Assembly: GCA_023128195.1 (NCBI GenBank)
Contig: JAGMEL010000073.1
Location: forward strand, 1-7,911
Length of the DNA: 7,911 nucleotides
Source of the DNA: Caldifarciminota bacterium
GTDB taxonomy: Bacteria > Hydrothermota > Tepidihabitantia > SM23-42
Reading direction: 5' to 3'
Shown here: positions 6,314-7,911 of the stretch, piece after piece
How the letters are laid out: each line of letters begins with the position of its first letter
Position numbering within the stretch: position 1 is the first letter of the stretch
Translations under genes and position numbers: made by a program
Notes under the pieces: model-generated
Databases searched by the model: none
Seen by the model: the letters and a program-made list of their open reading frames with translations, nothing else
What the model was told of the DNA's origin: nothing

Positions 6314-7442
6314 GTCTGCCTCCTAAATTTTCTGCAAAAAGGTTAATATTCAATATTTTTTCAAAATAATTAAGTAGATTCAAAAATCGGTTTCGTCCAT
6401 CAGATAATAGCCAATAATTCCCGTCTGTGATCCAGCAAAACTTAAATTCACTGAATTTTTTCTTAATGAAATTATTTAAAGAAATATATTCATTTTGATT
6501 TATTCCAATTTTTGTACCTGTGGTCGAATAGAAATTCATTTCAAATAAATATTTTGGCTTATGCTTACTAAATATGATCAGGTCGAACCTTTTTGGTTTT
6601 TTGTCATTTGGTTTTATTATTCCATCCACATAGCGTTCTGTACAAAAAATCTTTTTATTATTTAGCGCACTTTTGCCAATCTGTTGTCTTAGATCATGTT
6701 TTAATGTACTAATTTTGTTAGAATTTAAAATATCATCAATATTTTTATATTCATTTTTCTTCAAGATTTCTAAAATCTTAATTTTTAGGTATTTCCCATG
6801 AATACCCTTTGTATCAAACGGGATTTTTTTGTATTGAATAAACTTTTCGACATCGATTGCTAAAAGCGTTTCATTGAGCTTCAAATTCTTCAAAAGATAA
6901 TTAGAAAATCTTATCGAGCAGTCCTTAAATTCGTTTTTTGTGATACGTTTTTCCAACATATTAAAGTTTTTTACAACTTTATCTATATATTTAGACACCG
7001 TCAATTTAAAGTTAGCTATTAGATATTTTTTGTTAAATTTATCTATATTTTGGATGAAATCACTATACTTTATGTTCCGTTTGATTAAGTTCAGGAATAA
7101 TTTTCTAAATTCCATATCGTATTTGATATTAAAAATCATGTATTCAAATAATGCATCAATATTATTAGAGTTAAGTTTCACTATATCAAAAATAAAGTGA
7201 ATTAGTTGAGCATTTGTGAATCTCAATAATTGAAATATTTCTTGGAAAATAATAAAACTTCGTGGATATTTGTTTATATAATCCGGTAAGTTATTTATAT
7301 TCCACTGTTTTTTTGCTATCAATGTAGCAATTTCTACTTTGAAGTCCTTTGGCTGGATATCTGTATTCCTGAATTCTTCTTGGATAAATTCGAAAAATGA
7401 TATTTTAGAAGCAAAATCAATGTAAATATCTTCAGGTTTCAT
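6282..7442 (-). CDS. DpnII-like type II restriction endonuclease
   Basis: The 386-residue product has a helical N-terminal half with few landmarks and a C-terminal half resembling DpnII-family type II endonucleases, which cut unmethylated DNA at a specific short site. The key block is RFDLIIF...KYLFEMNFYSTTGTKIG, giving D287 and E301-M-N303 (the PD-(D/E)XK core in the D...ExN form I recall for this family), then FKFCWITDGNYWLLSDGRNRF (333-353), matching the family's F-x-W-I-T-D-G block. E269, 18 residues before D287, may be the helix acidic residue. The recognition sequence cannot be read from this. Its ATG lies inside the last codons of the methyltransferase gene (11-bp overlap) with no good SD, so it is probably made by coupled translation, which fits a pair that must be balanced. 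The last 13 or so residues run past the family-like region into the downstream gene's start. Base composition is very AT-rich (12 G+C in 60 bases at 7141-7200). Confidence 0.85.
   Translation of the reverse strand: MKPEDIYIDFASKISFFEFIQEEFRNTDIQPKDFKVEIATLIAKKQWNINNLPDYINKYPRSFIIFQEIFQLLRFTNAQLIHFIFDIVKLNSNNIDALFEYMIFNIKYDMEFRKLFLNLIKRNIKYSDFIQNIDKFNKKYLIANFKLTVSKYIDKVVKNFNMLEKRITKNEFKDCSIRFSNYLLKNLKLNETLLAIDVEKFIQYKKIPFDTKGIHGKYLKIKILEILKKNEYKNIDDILNSNKISTLKHDLRQQIGKSALNNKKIFCTERYVDGIIKPNDKKPKRFDLIIFSKHKPKYLFEMNFYSTTGTKIGINQNEYISLNNFIKKKFSEFKFCWITDGNYWLLSDGRNRFLNLLNYFEKILNINLFAENLGGRHAWDYRRNMQ
6319..6324 (-). promoter_or_regulatory. Shine-Dalgarno of the DGQHR gene, inside the endonuclease gene
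   Basis: AGGAGG on the minus strand, five bases before the ATG at 6313, is the strongest SD in the window. It lies within Leu-Gly-Gly codons near the end of the endonuclease reading frame, so ribosomes finishing that gene pass over it. Confidence 0.85.
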
Positions 7443-7911
7443 TAATTTTTTTTACCTTATAAACAAGCAAATATTGATGACTTATCTTCAACTGCTTATT
7501 CTGATTTTGAATTTTGTCTTTATGATTTTCTTTTGTAACAAACACAATTTCCTTTAAGTGTAAGCTATCAGATGTAATGGAATCTATAATCTTTTTGGCA
7601 AGCGGCTCGATATAACCATGTTTCCTTACATCCTGTGTCTGAATAGCAAGGAACCCGTTTGGATTAATATTCGGTAATTCTTGTTCGATAACTTTTTTAA
7701 TTTCTTTTAAATAGAATTCTATGTTTAGATTAATAGAATTATCATCTGAAAATGGTGATTTAATGAAAAGTAGTTTTTTCTTTTTTCCTCTTTTTTCCAG
7801 ATCCCTTCCTTTTTTAATCTGAGAAAGAGAAATCACAATTGCATTTTGGCTGCCGTATGAATATCTATCAATAACATTTTTATTGAGACGTTTTTCAAAA
7901 TCTTTTTCTGG
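7432..7911 (-). CDS. probable DNA methyltransferase of the restriction-modification pair, C-terminal part
   Basis: The frame is open to the right window edge, so 159 C-terminal residues are seen and the N-terminus is missing. A GTG at 7836 could be taken for a start, but 25 further in-frame codons upstream (including RYSYGSQNA) look coding, so I treat the gene as partial. NPNGFLAIQTQDVRKHG, followed by YIEPLAKKI, a strand LKEIVFVT and LKISHQYLLVYKVKK, resembles the last strands of site-specific N6-adenine or N4-cytosine methyltransferases, whose C-termini often read K-x-x-H-x-Y-x-L-V-x. The catalytic (D/S/N)PP(Y/F) motif is not in the visible part and should lie outside the window. The role would be to methylate the recognition site so the adjacent DpnII-like endonuclease does not cut host DNA. 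The call rests on C-terminal similarity plus the overlapping endonuclease gene. Confidence 0.65.
   Translation of the reverse strand, partial: PEKDFEKRLNKNVIDRYSYGSQNAIVISLSQIKKGRDLEKRGKKKKLLFIKSPFSDDNSINLNIEFYLKEIKKVIEQELPNINPNGFLAIQTQDVRKHGYIEPLAKKIIDSITSDSLHLKEIVFVTKENHKDKIQNQNKQLKISHQYLLVYKVKKINET

Noticed and set aside
6940..7200. Plus-strand open frame of 86 codons with hydrophobic stretches
   Set aside because: It is antisense to the AT-rich endonuclease gene; the hydrophobicity comes from complementing Lys/Asn/Ile codons.
7432..7836. Complete 134-residue gene starting at GTG 7836
   Set aside because: Twenty-five further in-frame coding-like codons continue to the window edge and the visible part resembles only a methyltransferase C-terminus, so a truncated longer gene is more likely.

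Overview
The window is a gene-dense stretch of a low-G+C prokaryotic genome. Seven protein genes all read on the minus strand, so biological order runs from high to low coordinates. Spacing is operon-like (overlaps of 32 and 11 bp, a zero-base junction, an 8-bp gap, and gaps of 51 and 70 bp), and three starts have clear purine-rich Shine-Dalgarno (SD) sequences. Nothing here fixes the taxon; a bacterium, an archaeon or an integrated virus/defence island are all possible. The gene content (restriction enzymes, ParB-fold proteins, radical SAM, HEPN, HD) is accessory rather than housekeeping. I see no rRNA, tRNA, CRISPR array, transposase or convincing terminator.

Right part (about 6282-7911): a type II restriction-modification pair. 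It has the C-terminal part of a probable DNA methyltransferase, running off the window edge, then a DpnII-like restriction endonuclease whose start overlaps the methyltransferase end. This part is strikingly AT-rich.

Middle and left part (246-6313): four genes in a row. (i) A 749-residue protein with a degenerate-looking PD-(D/E)XK-type N-terminus, a DGQHR (DndB/ParB-related) core and a Swt1-like HEPN C-terminus. (ii) A 410-residue radical SAM protein with an N-terminal B12-binding-like domain. (iii) A 342-residue ParB-like protein with a ParB/sulfiredoxin-fold N-terminus and a helix-turn-helix-like region. (iv) A 498-residue HD-domain metal-dependent phosphohydrolase-like protein with an uncharacterised N-terminal domain. 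A seventh gene, seen only as its first 58 codons at the left edge, encodes a PD-(D/E)XK nuclease.

How they may work together (inference): DGQHR and ParB-fold proteins accompany known DNA backbone or base modification systems (Dnd phosphorothioation, Dpd 7-deazaguanine). Here the chemistry enzyme expected in those systems (DndC-like, or a TGT-like DpdA) is absent from the window and a radical SAM enzyme sits in its place, beside an HD hydrolase, a HEPN domain and nucleases. The set is a candidate for an undescribed DNA- or nucleotide-modification/defence module, placed directly downstream of and translationally overlapping a conventional restriction-modification pair.
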